Shown here: positions 1 to 8,640 of the stretch, in pieces | Position numbering within the stretch: the first letter of the stretch is position 1 | Layout: every line of letters starts with the position of its first letter | Assembly: GCA_035516255.1 (NCBI GenBank) | Contig: DATJAL010000001.1 | Span: 1-64,000, forward strand | Length of the DNA stretch: 64,000 bases | From: Chitinivibrionales bacterium | GTDB taxonomy: Bacteria; Fibrobacterota; Chitinivibrionia; Chitinivibrionales; FEN-1185 | Direction: 5' to 3' | The notes under the pieces: generated by a model | What the model was told of the DNA's origin: nothing | Databases searched by the model: none | The model's input: the letters and a program-made list of their open reading frames with translations, nothing else | Program-made: the position numbers and the translations under genes

Positions 1-11
1 TATGGATAATT

Positions 12-998
12 TTAAAAAAGTAATCTTTTCATGAGAAACTTTGTTATTTCTGTGGCATTGTTGTGCGATTTGACGAGATCGCCCAGTGAAAAAAATTCCT
101 TCATGATGAATTTGAATGGTTTCCTCGGCAGTAATCGTGGAAAAAAGGTTATCGGATGCCACGGCGCCCAAAGCTCGCTTTTAAAAAGTGCCCTGAGCGA
201 TCCCCGGCGAACCATTGGTACAAATCGTATTTGTCCAAGGCCGGAATTCCGGTTCCGCCGCTCCAGAATGATTCCAAGAAGCTTTTCAAAGGAACTGGTG
301 TCCTCGCCTACCCAGAATTTCTGCGCCTCGCCGCCCGAAGGAAAAAGGAAAAGCGGTTTGCATGCTGCCAGTGTAATAATGATTTCCCTGATCGCCGATA
401 TTCTGGATGCTGAGCATTTTCGGATCGATACGTCGCCTTGCAGGTGCTTTACCACCTGATAGGTCAATATATTCGCCCACACAGTTTCCAAGATCCTCCG
501 CACGCCCTTGAATTTCTTGACATATTCAGCGGTTGCTTCTTTTGAGTCCCAAATGCCGATGATCCGCTTCGAAACGGGTTCACTGATATTTTGAAGCCAT
601 CCGGTGGCAACAACCGCAGGGTCGAAATCTTTTAACTCAGCAAGACATAAAAAGGGCTCTATGTATCCCGGGTGATTCGCGTAAAACAATACCGGATATC
701 CCTTGAGTTGATTTTTGTCGAAGCACCATTCCGCTTCCAGCGAAAAACCAACGCGGGCCAAGGTGTCCCATGCAGACTGCGACATGGAGATACTTGACAT
801 GTTTTTTAAACCAATGACAATTTCATTGATAAAACGATAAAACCTGAAACCGGTTAAAACGTACCACAAGGCTTGCTTGATACGGAATCCTGCAAATCGC
901 ATGTTGTTTTTATACGCATTGACCATTGCTTCAAGACCATATTGCCTGAATATGGGCAGTAATTTTTTGGGGGTGTCCGCGGATCGGGTTGATTCCAT
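12..998 (-). CDS. PlsC-like acyltransferase-fold protein, last gene of the B12 operon
   Basis: The 328-residue protein carries NHPGYIE at residues 108-114, which resembles the HxxxxD catalytic motif of glycerolipid acyltransferases with Glu in place of Asp, and FPSGGE at 219-224, which resembles their FPEG substrate motif. By family this would transfer an acyl chain to a lysophospholipid or related acceptor at the membrane. The Glu substitution and long N-terminal part make the exact substrate uncertain. It lies 41 bases downstream of the cysteine desulfurase gene on the same strand, so it is probably the distal gene of the riboswitch-led operon. I see no clear Shine-Dalgarno sequence before the ATG. 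A role in B12 metabolism is not implied by the sequence. Confidence 0.62.
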   Translation of the reverse strand: MESTRSADTPKKLLPIFRQYGLEAMVNAYKNNMRFAGFRIKQALWYVLTGFRFYRFINEIVIGLKNMSSISMSQSAWDTLARVGFSLEAEWCFDKNQLKGYPVLFYANHPGYIEPFLCLAELKDFDPAVVATGWLQNISEPVSKRIIGIWDSKEATAEYVKKFKGVRRILETVWANILTYQVVKHLQGDVSIRKCSASRISAIREIIITLAACKPLFLFPSGGEAQKFWVGEDTSSFEKLLGIILERRNRNSGLGQIRFVPMVRRGSLRALFKSELWAPWHPITFFPRLLPRKPFKFIMKEFFSLGDLVKSHNNATEITKFLMKRLLF

Positions 999-1039
999 GT
1001 GCGGATAAATCTGCTTGTTTTTAAATTTTAAGGCGTGGA

Positions 1040-2188
1040 TTACTTATTTACCGCTCGTATTCTTTTCACCGCTTTTACTAAAGCGTCAACTGCGGTGAGA
1101 ATGTTCTGTTTTGTATTCTCTCTGCCAAGCGAAAACCTGATCGCGCTGACCGCTTCGGCCTTTCTTCTTCCGAGGGCGAGCAGTGTCCGGGATGGACCGA
1201 TTGATCCGGAAGAGCAGGCTGCGCCCCCCGATACGCAAATGCCATCTTGGTCCAGCGATGCAAGGAGCGATTCAGTCTCGGCACCAGGAAAACAAAGGTT
1301 CAACGTGCCGGGAATCCTGTTTTGCGGATGGCCGTTTCTGATGACATTTTCTATCCTTGCGCAAATCTCCTTATACATTATTTCCGTCAGATCATACAGG
1401 CGTTTTGCTTCATTTTCCATGGCGCCGCAGGCGATTTCCGCGGCCTTGACAAATCCGAGTATCGCCGGAAGGTTTTCGGTGCCGGTCCTGATGTGCCGTT
1501 CCTGGTTTCCGCCGTGCGTTCTCGGGGCGATTTTCAGTCCGCTCCTGATATAGAGCGCCCCGCAGCCTTTGGGACCGTATATCTTATGCGAAGAAACCGA
1601 CAGTAACGACAGCCGCCCTTTACTGACATCAAGGGGTATTTTTCCAAAAGCCTGTACGGCGTCGCTGTGAAAAGCAATTTTCTTTTTTGCCAGTATTTCA
1701 CCGATTTCTTGAATCGGCTGTATGGTTCCTATCTCGTTGTGGGCAAAAATTATTGATACCAGCGCGGTTTTTTCATTTAGGGATTCTTCCAAGTCGTTCA
1801 TTTTGATGATGCCATGCTCGTCAACGGAGACTTGTTTGACTTCATAGCCTTTACCGGCCAAATAATTGGCGGCATCAAAAACCGCAGGGTGCTCCACGGA
1901 TGAAATAACTAATTCCCGGCCGGGGAACCTTTCCATAAATCCTAAAACGGCCAGATTGTCCGCCTCGGTGCCTCCCGAGGTAAAAAAAACTTCTTTGGGA
2001 GAAGCACCGATAAGTTCCGCAAAACGCGCGCGGGCATTTTCGAGTTTGGCAAAAGCTTTTTGGCCGACCGAATGGAGCGACGATGGATTACCCCAAAAAT
2101 CTTTCATCGCCTCATTCATGACATCCCGGACTTCAGGAAGCACCGGCGTCGTGGCGTTGTGGTCGAGATAAATAAGTGTTTTTTCCAT
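1040..2188 (-). CDS. Cysteine desulfurase, NifS/IscS family
   Basis: This is a fold-type I PLP enzyme that removes sulfur from cysteine and leaves a persulfide for iron-sulfur cluster or thiocofactor synthesis. The 382 residues show the start YLDHNATTP, the PLP-stacking His near 100, the HSDAVQA segment with the PLP-binding Asp near 176, the PLP lysine in SSHKIYGPKG at 202, and the active-site Cys in GGAACSSGS at 316. The length is normal for the family and matches the shorter NifS-like group. It follows the BtuC-like permease by 33 bases. No scaffold or SufE-type acceptor gene is adjacent, so its client is unknown. Placement behind a B12 importer is unusual, because cobalamin uptake itself does not need a desulfurase. 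Confidence 0.93.
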   Translation of the reverse strand: MEKTLIYLDHNATTPVLPEVRDVMNEAMKDFWGNPSSLHSVGQKAFAKLENARARFAELIGASPKEVFFTSGGTEADNLAVLGFMERFPGRELVISSVEHPAVFDAANYLAGKGYEVKQVSVDEHGIIKMNDLEESLNEKTALVSIIFAHNEIGTIQPIQEIGEILAKKKIAFHSDAVQAFGKIPLDVSKGRLSLLSVSSHKIYGPKGCGALYIRSGLKIAPRTHGGNQERHIRTGTENLPAILGFVKAAEIACGAMENEAKRLYDLTEIMYKEICARIENVIRNGHPQNRIPGTLNLCFPGAETESLLASLDQDGICVSGGAACSSGSIGPSRTLLALGRRKAEAVSAIRFSLGRENTKQNILTAVDALVKAVKRIRAVNK

Positions 2189-2221
2189 GGTTTCAATATA
2201 CTATTTCCATTTCTGTATCTT

Positions 2222-3220
2222 TCACTCCGGCGCGGTTCCTCCGGCCTTTTTAATAAAAAGCAGCCAAAGAAAAAACGGACCGCCAAGCAATGCGGTTATC
2301 ACACCCACCGGCATTTCCGCCGGAGCGATCACCACGCGCGCAGCCGCGTCGCAGAGAACAAGAAATATCCCTCCGCTCAAAAATGTTGCGGGGCCGAGGA
2401 TCGTATGCCGTGTTTTAAAAATCATTCTGCAGATGTGCGGCGTCATGAGGCCGACAAACCCGATGGGTCCGCACACCGATACAATGCTGCCGACAATAAG
2501 GGTGGCCGCGAGCAGAAGCAGGTTTTTTGTACGCGAGACCCTCACTCCCCTGCTTTTGGCCAAATCCTCACCGACGAGCAGGTGGTCAAGTTCAGGAAGC
2601 TTGAAAATCAGAATGAAAATGCCGCCCGCAAGAAAGGGAAGCATTGAATAAATTTGATTGTACCCCGTGATTTCGATGCCGCCCATGAGCCAGCGCACGA
2701 TATGAAACGAATCGCGCAAAGAGCTAATGTATTGCATGAACATGAGAATGCTGGAAAAAAGAAAACTGATGGCGATGCCGGCGAGAAGCATGGTGACACC
2801 CGAAGAGGTGCGACGCACTGATGAAAGCAAATAGACGCATGCCATTGAAATCGCAGCGCCTGCAAACGCACCGAATGTAATAAGGGGTATCCCGAAAACC
2901 GTGCCGCTGATGCCTGCAAGAATTATGGCCGCCGCCCCGCACGAGGAACCGCTCGCTATGCCGAGCGTGAACGGGTCTGCAAGAGGATTACGGAACATTG
3001 CCTGGAACACCAAGCCGCATAAGGCAAGTCCCGAACCCGCAAGAAACGCCGCAAGCACGCGCGGCACGCGCAGTGAAAAGAAAATCGCGGTCTGCAGGTC
3101 ATCCTTGAACAAGTTGCCGGGCGCAATAAAGTCCATGCCCACGAAGGGAGCGGTCAAAAGCACAAAAACAGTCGCGATAAAAAGGAGAAATAATTGGACA
3201 AGGCTTGATTTTGATATCAT
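2222..3220 (-). CDS. btuC: ABC transporter permease, FecCD/BtuC family
   Basis: This integral inner-membrane protein of 332 residues has about ten hydrophobic segments and the conserved family stretch RVPRVLAAFLAGSGLALCG followed by NPLADPFTLG, both typical of vitamin B12 and siderophore permeases. I chose the ATG at 3220 because it overlaps the stop codon of the ATPase gene in an ATGA arrangement, which indicates translational coupling. An upstream in-frame ATG at 3265 would lie inside the ATPase gene. With the ATPase and the binding lipoprotein it forms one importer, and the cobalamin riboswitch upstream of the operon makes B12 the likely substrate. Confidence 0.9.
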   Translation of the reverse strand: MISKSSLVQLFLLFIATVFVLLTAPFVGMDFIAPGNLFKDDLQTAIFFSLRVPRVLAAFLAGSGLALCGLVFQAMFRNPLADPFTLGIASGSSCGAAAIILAGISGTVFGIPLITFGAFAGAAISMACVYLLSSVRRTSSGVTMLLAGIAISFLFSSILMFMQYISSLRDSFHIVRWLMGGIEITGYNQIYSMLPFLAGGIFILIFKLPELDHLLVGEDLAKSRGVRVSRTKNLLLLAATLIVGSIVSVCGPIGFVGLMTPHICRMIFKTRHTILGPATFLSGGIFLVLCDAAARVVIAPAEMPVGVITALLGGPFFLWLLFIKKAGGTAPE

Positions 3221-4017
3221 GCCATTTCTCCCGGCACAATGATGCTTCGCTGTGAAGAAACACATTGCGCCCTTTCAAAACGTATGGAAAAAATTTCTTC
3301 GAGAATGGATGGACACCTTATTTTAAAATCGCTGGTGGTGCCGGCAAAAAATAAGCGCCCCTCATTGAGGGCCGCAATGTTGTCGTATTGCGAGATGGCG
3401 CTATTTGCGTCATGGGTTATGGTGATGATGACCGTGCCGTATTCATCGTGAATTCTTTTCAGGGACTGGTGCATGAGCTCCTGATGGAGCGGATCAAGAA
3501 ATGATGACGGTTCGTCAAGTAAAAGGATTTTACTTTGCTGCGCAACCGCGCCGGCAAGAAATGCCCTTTGCAGTTCGCCTCCCGACAGCGAGAAAAGCTG
3601 CCTCGATTCCAGATGTTCCATGTCGGCGAGGCGAAGAGCATCGCGAACGATCCGTCGGTCGTCCTGGCGCGGAATGGCCATCAGTCCCTGATACGGGAAA
3701 CGGCCGAGCATGACAAAATCAAAAACAGTGTAAGGGGCAAATCCCGGCGTCGCGGCCTGCGGCACATAAGCGATCTCCTTCGCCACGTCCCGCGGCTTGA
3801 GCCGGGTAATATCCTTTCCATTGATAAAGACGCATTCCTGCGTTACCGGCAGTAAACCCGCCATGCATTTTACCAGCGTTGATTTTCCCGCGCCGTTTTT
3901 TCCTATGATCGACCAGGTTTCTCCGCCGTAAATCGACATGGATATGTCTTTAAGCACGGATTTGTCCCGGTAGGAAAAACTCAGGTCTTTTATTTGTATC
4001 ATGGGAGCCATGGTCAT
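3217..4017 (-). CDS. btuD: ABC transporter ATP-binding protein, BtuD/FecE type
   Basis: This cytoplasmic ATPase energises the adjacent permease. The 266 residues contain Walker A GKNGAGKST at 39-47, the Q-loop in VPQAAT near 86, signature LSGGE at 144-148, and Walker B ILLLDEP at 164-170 followed by the switch His in TITHD. All key residues are present. Three in-frame ATGs lie in the first six codons, so the exact start could shift by a few residues. Its stop overlaps the start of the permease gene, and it begins 6 bases after the binding-protein gene. The tight spacing supports co-translation as a single importer. Confidence 0.93.
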   Translation of the reverse strand: MTMAPMIQIKDLSFSYRDKSVLKDISMSIYGGETWSIIGKNGAGKSTLVKCMAGLLPVTQECVFINGKDITRLKPRDVAKEIAYVPQAATPGFAPYTVFDFVMLGRFPYQGLMAIPRQDDRRIVRDALRLADMEHLESRQLFSLSGGELQRAFLAGAVAQQSKILLLDEPSSFLDPLHQELMHQSLKRIHDEYGTVIITITHDANSAISQYDNIAALNEGRLFFAGTTSDFKIRCPSILEEIFSIRFERAQCVSSQRSIIVPGEMA

Positions 4018-4023
4018 GCCGTT

Positions 4024-4917
4024 TTATTTCCGGTGTTGCTGCTGGAATTTCTGAACCGCTTTTCTGATATCATTGAAAACAAGTCCTAATCGAGGACCGG
4101 GAATGCTCAGGTAATCGCCCGCGGGGCAAAACACGAGGCCGTTTACCACTGCGGGCACCACTGCCAGTTCTTTCCAGTCATTTGTTGCCTTTTCCCGCGA
4201 TGTGCCTGATACGGACGCCATCACATCGATAATTATATCCGGCGCGAGCCTTATGACGCCTTCCGAAGAAAATGTCGGGTAGGAAAACAAGGAATCGCGA
4301 TACACGTTCTCCCCGCCCGCATCATGCATCAATTCGTTGTAGAAACTTTTAGGTCCTGCAAGATACACCTTGGAAATCCTGCCTGAACCGGGATTGTCCC
4401 TTCCGATGCAGAAAAGAATTTTCGGGCGGTGCTCCGGCGCACAAACGCCGGAGAGCTCCGCCATTATTGACGCCTTGATGGAATCAGCTTGTTTCGTTTT
4501 TCCGCAGATCTCCCCTATCACCGTAAAGGACTGCAGGATCTCCTTGACGTTTTCATTTTCAATGACCTTGCCGCTTATGCGGTTTACGGCAAGGAATTCC
4601 GACAGGGATGAATGCTGTTTCAGCAGCAGCACAAGGTCGGGTTTAAGCCTGAGTATCATTTCATAATTCGGATTAAGGTAATCCCCGATTTTCGGCAGGT
4701 TTTTCACCTGCGGAGGATAATTGCAGTACCGGGTGACGCCAACAACCCTGTCCCCCGCGCCGAGCGCGAAAAGCGTTTCGGTTATACTGGGCGCAAAGGA
4801 TATAATGCGGTGATATTCGCCTCTTGACTGCCGGATGCCCGGATTTTTCCCGGTACATCCTGCAAATGCAAGTATCAGCGATAGCAAGGCTAAACTGACG
4901 GGACGCATGTCGATCAT
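4024..4917 (-). CDS. btuF: Periplasmic cobalamin-type binding lipoprotein, BtuF family
   Basis: The 297-residue protein starts with a short hydrophobic signal ending in the lipobox AFAGC (Cys 21), so it is predicted to be lipid-anchored in the periplasm. The body matches helical-backbone metal-receptor binding proteins: RIISFAPSITETLFALGAGDRVVGVTRYCNYP near the start is close to the E. coli BtuF opening, and KPDLVLL lies downstream as in that family. It hands substrate to the BtuC/BtuD pair encoded immediately downstream. The upstream lipoprotein gene ends 7 bases before it. Two ATGs three codons apart can serve as start. Cobalamin specificity is inferred from the riboswitch rather than from binding residues. 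Confidence 0.88.
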   Translation of the reverse strand: MIDMRPVSLALLSLILAFAGCTGKNPGIRQSRGEYHRIISFAPSITETLFALGAGDRVVGVTRYCNYPPQVKNLPKIGDYLNPNYEMILRLKPDLVLLLKQHSSLSEFLAVNRISGKVIENENVKEILQSFTVIGEICGKTKQADSIKASIMAELSGVCAPEHRPKILFCIGRDNPGSGRISKVYLAGPKSFYNELMHDAGGENVYRDSLFSYPTFSSEGVIRLAPDIIIDVMASVSGTSREKATNDWKELAVVPAVVNGLVFCPAGDYLSIPGPRLGLVFNDIRKAVQKFQQQHRK

Positions 4918-4924
4918 CCGCTGC

Positions 4925-6043
4925 TCAATTCATATTCAGATATGCCAGTGAATTGGGCGGCAGTCCGACGTTTTTTGTCGTTCCGACCTTTGTGTCGCTC
5001 GCAGGGTCGATAATCACGATGCCCGGGTTCGATGCGCTCCGGTCGCCTATATACAAATCATTTCCGTCAAAGACCATGTGCCCGCTGCATGGCGCATCAA
5101 CACCCGCAATTTTTGCGCCGACGGTTTTAGCCTGCGGATTGAAGGAATGCAATTCAGTGGTGAACGTGGGCGTCGAAATCACCGCATATCCTTTTGCGTC
5201 GCTTATCACGATGATTGAGGATATATCGCCTCCGAAGTCGGATTCCGAAGCGACCGAGCCGAGGTTCGAACCAGTCGCGAGGTCGATGACTTCTATCCCG
5301 GCGTCGTTGACTGTCCAGATGCCCGCACCGCCCACATACAACTTCCCGTTGCAAATCGACAGCTCTTGTGGATTTTTATAAACAAGGTTGATGGATTTCA
5401 CGACACTGTCGGTCGCGGCGTCCACCACGACGATCTTGCTCGTGTCGGCCGCCTGGATATACCCGCCGGCCGGAGCCTTGAGCCGCTGGCAGGCAATATA
5501 CACCTTGCCGTTGTAATACAATTCCCTGCTCATGTACGGATACGCGTCCGCGCTGTCGGTATGCGCGTAGGTGTCGAAAGCAGAGAGGTCTATTGACGCG
5601 CCCGTCTTGACGCCCGTTTGCGGATCCACGACGGCAATTTGCGCGCTGTAAAGTTGCGTGACATAGGCCCTGGAGGAACTGATCACCGCGATGTCTTGGA
5701 TGTCAACAGATGCTCCGACGTTCTTTTCATAAACGACCGTGGATTCGGCGATGACCGGGCCGTTGATCCGCATCAGGTTGTCCTTGCCGTACCTTTCGAG
5801 GACGTAAATCGCCCCGTCGGAGCTCCTGATGTCGTTGTCCAACCATATGGACAAAAGGTTTTTGTATGCGATTGAATCCGAAATGCTGTACGAGCCCATG
5901 TTGCCCGACGAAAAGGTGTAATCGATGGTCACCGCGGCAACGGTCTCCGAAGCGGCGGCCTGCGGGATGTTCGGAGCATTTACTTTGCCGCATCCGGATA
6001 GGACCAGAAAAATACCGCACGCTGAAAAGAAAATCTTGTTCAT
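4925..6043 (-). CDS. BtuG-like surface beta-propeller lipoprotein (YncE-like)
   Basis: The protein of 372 residues begins MNKIFFSACGIFLVLSGCG, a lipoprotein signal with lipobox LSGC. I chose the start at 6043 because AAGGAG lies eight bases upstream; the longer reading frame adds a non-signal-like extension. The rest is a run of blade-like beta segments with recurring patterns such as KIVVVDAATDSVV and GIEVIDLATGSN, as in YncE-type propellers. In Bacteroides, BtuG is a surface lipoprotein propeller that binds cobalamin very tightly and sits on BtuB. The position here, between the TonB receptor and BtuF behind a B12 riboswitch, fits that role. The assignment rests on architecture and context, since I cannot align it. 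Confidence 0.75.
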   Translation of the reverse strand: MNKIFFSACGIFLVLSGCGKVNAPNIPQAAASETVAAVTIDYTFSSGNMGSYSISDSIAYKNLLSIWLDNDIRSSDGAIYVLERYGKDNLMRINGPVIAESTVVYEKNVGASVDIQDIAVISSSRAYVTQLYSAQIAVVDPQTGVKTGASIDLSAFDTYAHTDSADAYPYMSRELYYNGKVYIACQRLKAPAGGYIQAADTSKIVVVDAATDSVVKSINLVYKNPQELSICNGKLYVGGAGIWTVNDAGIEVIDLATGSNLGSVASESDFGGDISSIIVISDAKGYAVISTPTFTTELHSFNPQAKTVGAKIAGVDAPCSGHMVFDGNDLYIGDRSASNPGIVIIDPASDTKVGTTKNVGLPPNSLAYLNMN

Positions 6044-6180
6044 ACTACGCACTCCTTCTTTATTTGTTTGTGTATACGCCGACATTTACCAACCAATAGT
6101 TTCGAGTTGTTCGGGTCCTTCCGGCACTTTTCATATTCAAGAAAGGTGACACAACGGTCATCGTCCAGTTTCATCTCCAA

Positions 6181-8271
6181 TTAAAACGCACATTTTAAAA
6201 CCGCATATTGGGTGAGTCCGGGCAAAGGCCTTTGGAAATCGTAGTCGCGAACGTTGAGATAGTTTTCAATTCTATACGAAACATCGAAATGGTCTCCCAC
6301 CGTGCATCCGATGGCCGCGTTCAACTGCGGAACATCCTGAACCACGCTGTCCGTGTTGCCGAAGTTCGTGAAATATCGCGAAACAAAACGGGCCGAATGG
6401 CTGGCATACCAATTCTTGTATGTTAATTTGATGGTGAGGCAGTCCTTGAACCTCGGCTGCAGGGGTTCGTCCGTTCCGTTCCACGCGGAATAGAGGTCCG
6501 AACGCACGATGTTTTCCATATAGGTAACCGAATTTGAAATCGTGACCCAGGGCAAAGCCGTTACGGCGGCATCGCTTTCGATGCCCCAGCCCTGGACTTC
6601 AGACGCGTTCATGGGCGAAAAAACAAGGTTATGCCCGATGTACACGATCTTGTTCCTGGTGTCGTCCCAGAAGACCGAAGCCGACAGCGCAAGCCGCGGA
6701 CGAAGAACGGAAAGACCGACGTCGTATTCGAGCCTGGTTTCCGGAAGTAGCGCGGGGTTACCTCTTACGGTCGCGCTTTGAGAATACAATTCCGAGAACC
6801 CGGGGCTGCGGCTGGAATACTGGGCGCCGCCGAGAATGGAGAGCCAGGAACAGGGATGGTAATTGACTTCGGAAAAACCGTTCGGAAACCCCTTTTTCGA
6901 AATCCCGCCGCCGGCGACCGGGCCGTACGAAGAGATGCTGTCGTTAGTTGAATCGATCTGGTACCGGTATATGCCGCCGATGCGTGCGGAAAGGTTGTCC
7001 AGGAAATGGACGTCAGCTTCCGCGCCGGCCTTGCCGACAAGCCGGATGAAACGCGATTGTACCTGGCTTGCGGGCGCAAGCAGGTTTGTGTAATCGAATC
7101 CGTCGTAGCTTCCGCTGAGCAGACCAGTGGCGTTCACGCGGTTTCCCACCGTCCATTTTACCACGCCGTCAAGTGACCCGAACGGCTGGGACACATCGGT
7201 TGAAATCGGGGTGGTCAGATAATAAGGCCTGCTTCTTTGAAACTTCTGTTCATCGGTCTTTGCCTTGGCAGTCACCATGATCATCAATTTGGGATTGACG
7301 GTCGCCGCGTACGACTCCACAAGCGAAACCAGGTTATCTTTCACCGTTCCGTCGTTGAGCCCCGCCTGCGGAAGGTAGAAGAGGCCCTCGTTCGTAACGC
7401 GCGCCGAAACATGCGACGTGAGCGTGTTGCGGTCGTCAATCCTGAAGACGTTTGAATATGCCGACGAAAAAGTGGAAAAGAAATTATTGTCCATCGTTTT
7501 TTGCGAATCGTCGGCCGCGATGGTCTGGCCGTGCGTCACGGAGCTGTCCGTATAGGGGTAATTGTTGTCGGCCCATCCGCAGTTCACCGATAGCCGGTGG
7601 GTCATGCGCCCCAGAGTCTTCACCAGGACAGCGCTTCCAATGCGATACCCGAACGAACCCGCCTCCAATAAAACGCTCGCGGCGTCTTTCTTCGCGCCGG
7701 AGCTGAGCTCTATGACGCCGCCCGCGTTGTCGCCGAAAAATTCAAGGGGCGGCGCGGCCTTGTAAACGGTGACCGTCTCGAGCGACGGCAGCGGAATTTT
7801 GGAAATGTCGACCGATTCGCCGGTTGCGCCGTTGAGGGGCACGCCGTCGAGGTACACCTGCACTTGGCTCGGCGAACCGCCGCGGATGGATGCGTCGGCG
7901 TAGTGGCCGAACCCTCCCCTGTTGCCGACCGTCACGCCGGAAACCGTTTCGAGCGCGGACTGAAGGTCGGCGTATCTGCCGGAGAAATTTTTGGACTCCA
8001 TGATCACGCGCGAAGGGGTGAATTCCCTGACCCTGGCCCCGGTTACCACCATTCTGTCAATTGCCGTTTCGGAATCCGGTTTCGGAAGCGGTCGATGAAC
8101 GGGTGATGTGCCGGGCGCGGCAAACACCGCGCTGTCCCGCCATTGGACCGGTGCGGCGACCGTTTGCGCCCGCATCGAATCGGGCTGGCCGCGGGAGGGG
8201 TCGATGCCGGAGGCGGCGGCATGGACAAATGCGAAAACGCACGGACAGATCAGCAGCGTAAACTTGTGCAC
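6181..8271 (-). CDS. btuB: TonB-dependent outer-membrane receptor, BtuB-like
   Basis: The plug domain is visible from the TonB-box-like IDRMVVTGAR through ASIRGGSPSQVQVYLDGVPLNG and AGGVIELSSG, followed by a long beta-barrel ending in aromatic-rich strands and a terminal Phe. I favour the GTG start at 8271: AAAGGAA lies nine bases upstream, and the protein then begins with a compact signal peptide (HKFTLLICPCVFAFVHAAASG region). An ATG at 8331 would add about 20 polar residues and lie right at the 3' edge of the riboswitch. The product would be about 696 residues. The gene is directly controlled by the upstream cobalamin riboswitch, so cobalamin or a related corrinoid is the likely cargo. Confidence 0.9.
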   Translation of the reverse strand: MHKFTLLICPCVFAFVHAAASGIDPSRGQPDSMRAQTVAAPVQWRDSAVFAAPGTSPVHRPLPKPDSETAIDRMVVTGARVREFTPSRVIMESKNFSGRYADLQSALETVSGVTVGNRGGFGHYADASIRGGSPSQVQVYLDGVPLNGATGESVDISKIPLPSLETVTVYKAAPPLEFFGDNAGGVIELSSGAKKDAASVLLEAGSFGYRIGSAVLVKTLGRMTHRLSVNCGWADNNYPYTDSSVTHGQTIAADDSQKTMDNNFFSTFSSAYSNVFRIDDRNTLTSHVSARVTNEGLFYLPQAGLNDGTVKDNLVSLVESYAATVNPKLMIMVTAKAKTDEQKFQRSRPYYLTTPISTDVSQPFGSLDGVVKWTVGNRVNATGLLSGSYDGFDYTNLLAPASQVQSRFIRLVGKAGAEADVHFLDNLSARIGGIYRYQIDSTNDSISSYGPVAGGGISKKGFPNGFSEVNYHPCSWLSILGGAQYSSRSPGFSELYSQSATVRGNPALLPETRLEYDVGLSVLRPRLALSASVFWDDTRNKIVYIGHNLVFSPMNASEVQGWGIESDAAVTALPWVTISNSVTYMENIVRSDLYSAWNGTDEPLQPRFKDCLTIKLTYKNWYASHSARFVSRYFTNFGNTDSVVQDVPQLNAAIGCTVGDHFDVSYRIENYLNVRDYDFQRPLPGLTQYAVLKCAF

Positions 8272-8287
8272 CGGTCGAGATTCCTTT

Positions 8288-8307
8288 GATCCCTTACCTC
8301 GGGGATC
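8288..8307 (-). promoter_or_regulatory. Hairpin next to the btuB-like Shine-Dalgarno (likely expression platform)
   Basis: On the minus strand GATCCC and GGGATC form a six-base stem with an eight-base loop immediately before AAAGGAA, the ribosome binding site of the preferred GTG start. A second pairing between the leader (CGAGCGATCC) and the site itself (GGAATCTCG) is also possible. This is the layout of a translational riboswitch output, with two competing structures at the ribosome binding site. The pairing is visible; the switching is inferred. Confidence 0.5.
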
Positions 8308-8334
8308 GCTCGGATTAAGAGAAAACGTCATCTT

Positions 8335-8482
8335 CAGGTAGGTCTCCTGGCTCCCCCGTATCGCCTTCCCGTTTCCGTTTGGAAACAGTGGCACTGGTTT
8401 GAGACTGCCTCACGCACGCGCAAGGCGGGGTTACAGTGGCGGGTCCGCTCCCGATTTTAACGGGATTCCCTTGGCACCTGAA
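8335..8482 (-). promoter_or_regulatory. Cobalamin (adenosylcobalamin-type) riboswitch
   Basis: Read on the minus strand, the segment starts with the GGTGCC-type P1/P2 entry, continues through AAGGGAATCCCGT and the core GGACCCGCCACTGTAA (B12 box, 8431-8440), and ends with GCCAGGAGACC (8341-8351). These elements occur in the correct order and spacing for the cobalamin riboswitch class. The aptamer ends a few bases before the first possible start codon of the TonB receptor gene. It should repress the seven-gene operon when cobalamin is plentiful. Confidence 0.96.
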
Positions 8483-8587
8483 AATGAGAAAGAACGAGTA
8501 TTAATTTAATTAAAAAATCAAAATGAGGACAAGAAAAAAAATACCGGGGCATGAGATTACCTGCCGCTATATCATCAGCAAATAATT

Positions 8588-8603
8588 CCGGCCTCGGGGC
8601 CGG
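8588..8603 (-). terminator. GC hairpin downstream of the PIN toxin gene
   Basis: CCGGCC and GGCCGG form a six-base stem with a four-base loop, followed on the minus strand by AATTATTTG. It lies about 40 bases after the toxin gene and before the riboswitch leader, where a terminator is expected. The trailing run is not a pure U-tract, so termination strength is uncertain. Confidence 0.4.
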
Positions 8604-8640
8604 TGAGGTGAGCCGGGGTTTTGCCTGATGCCTGCTGTCT

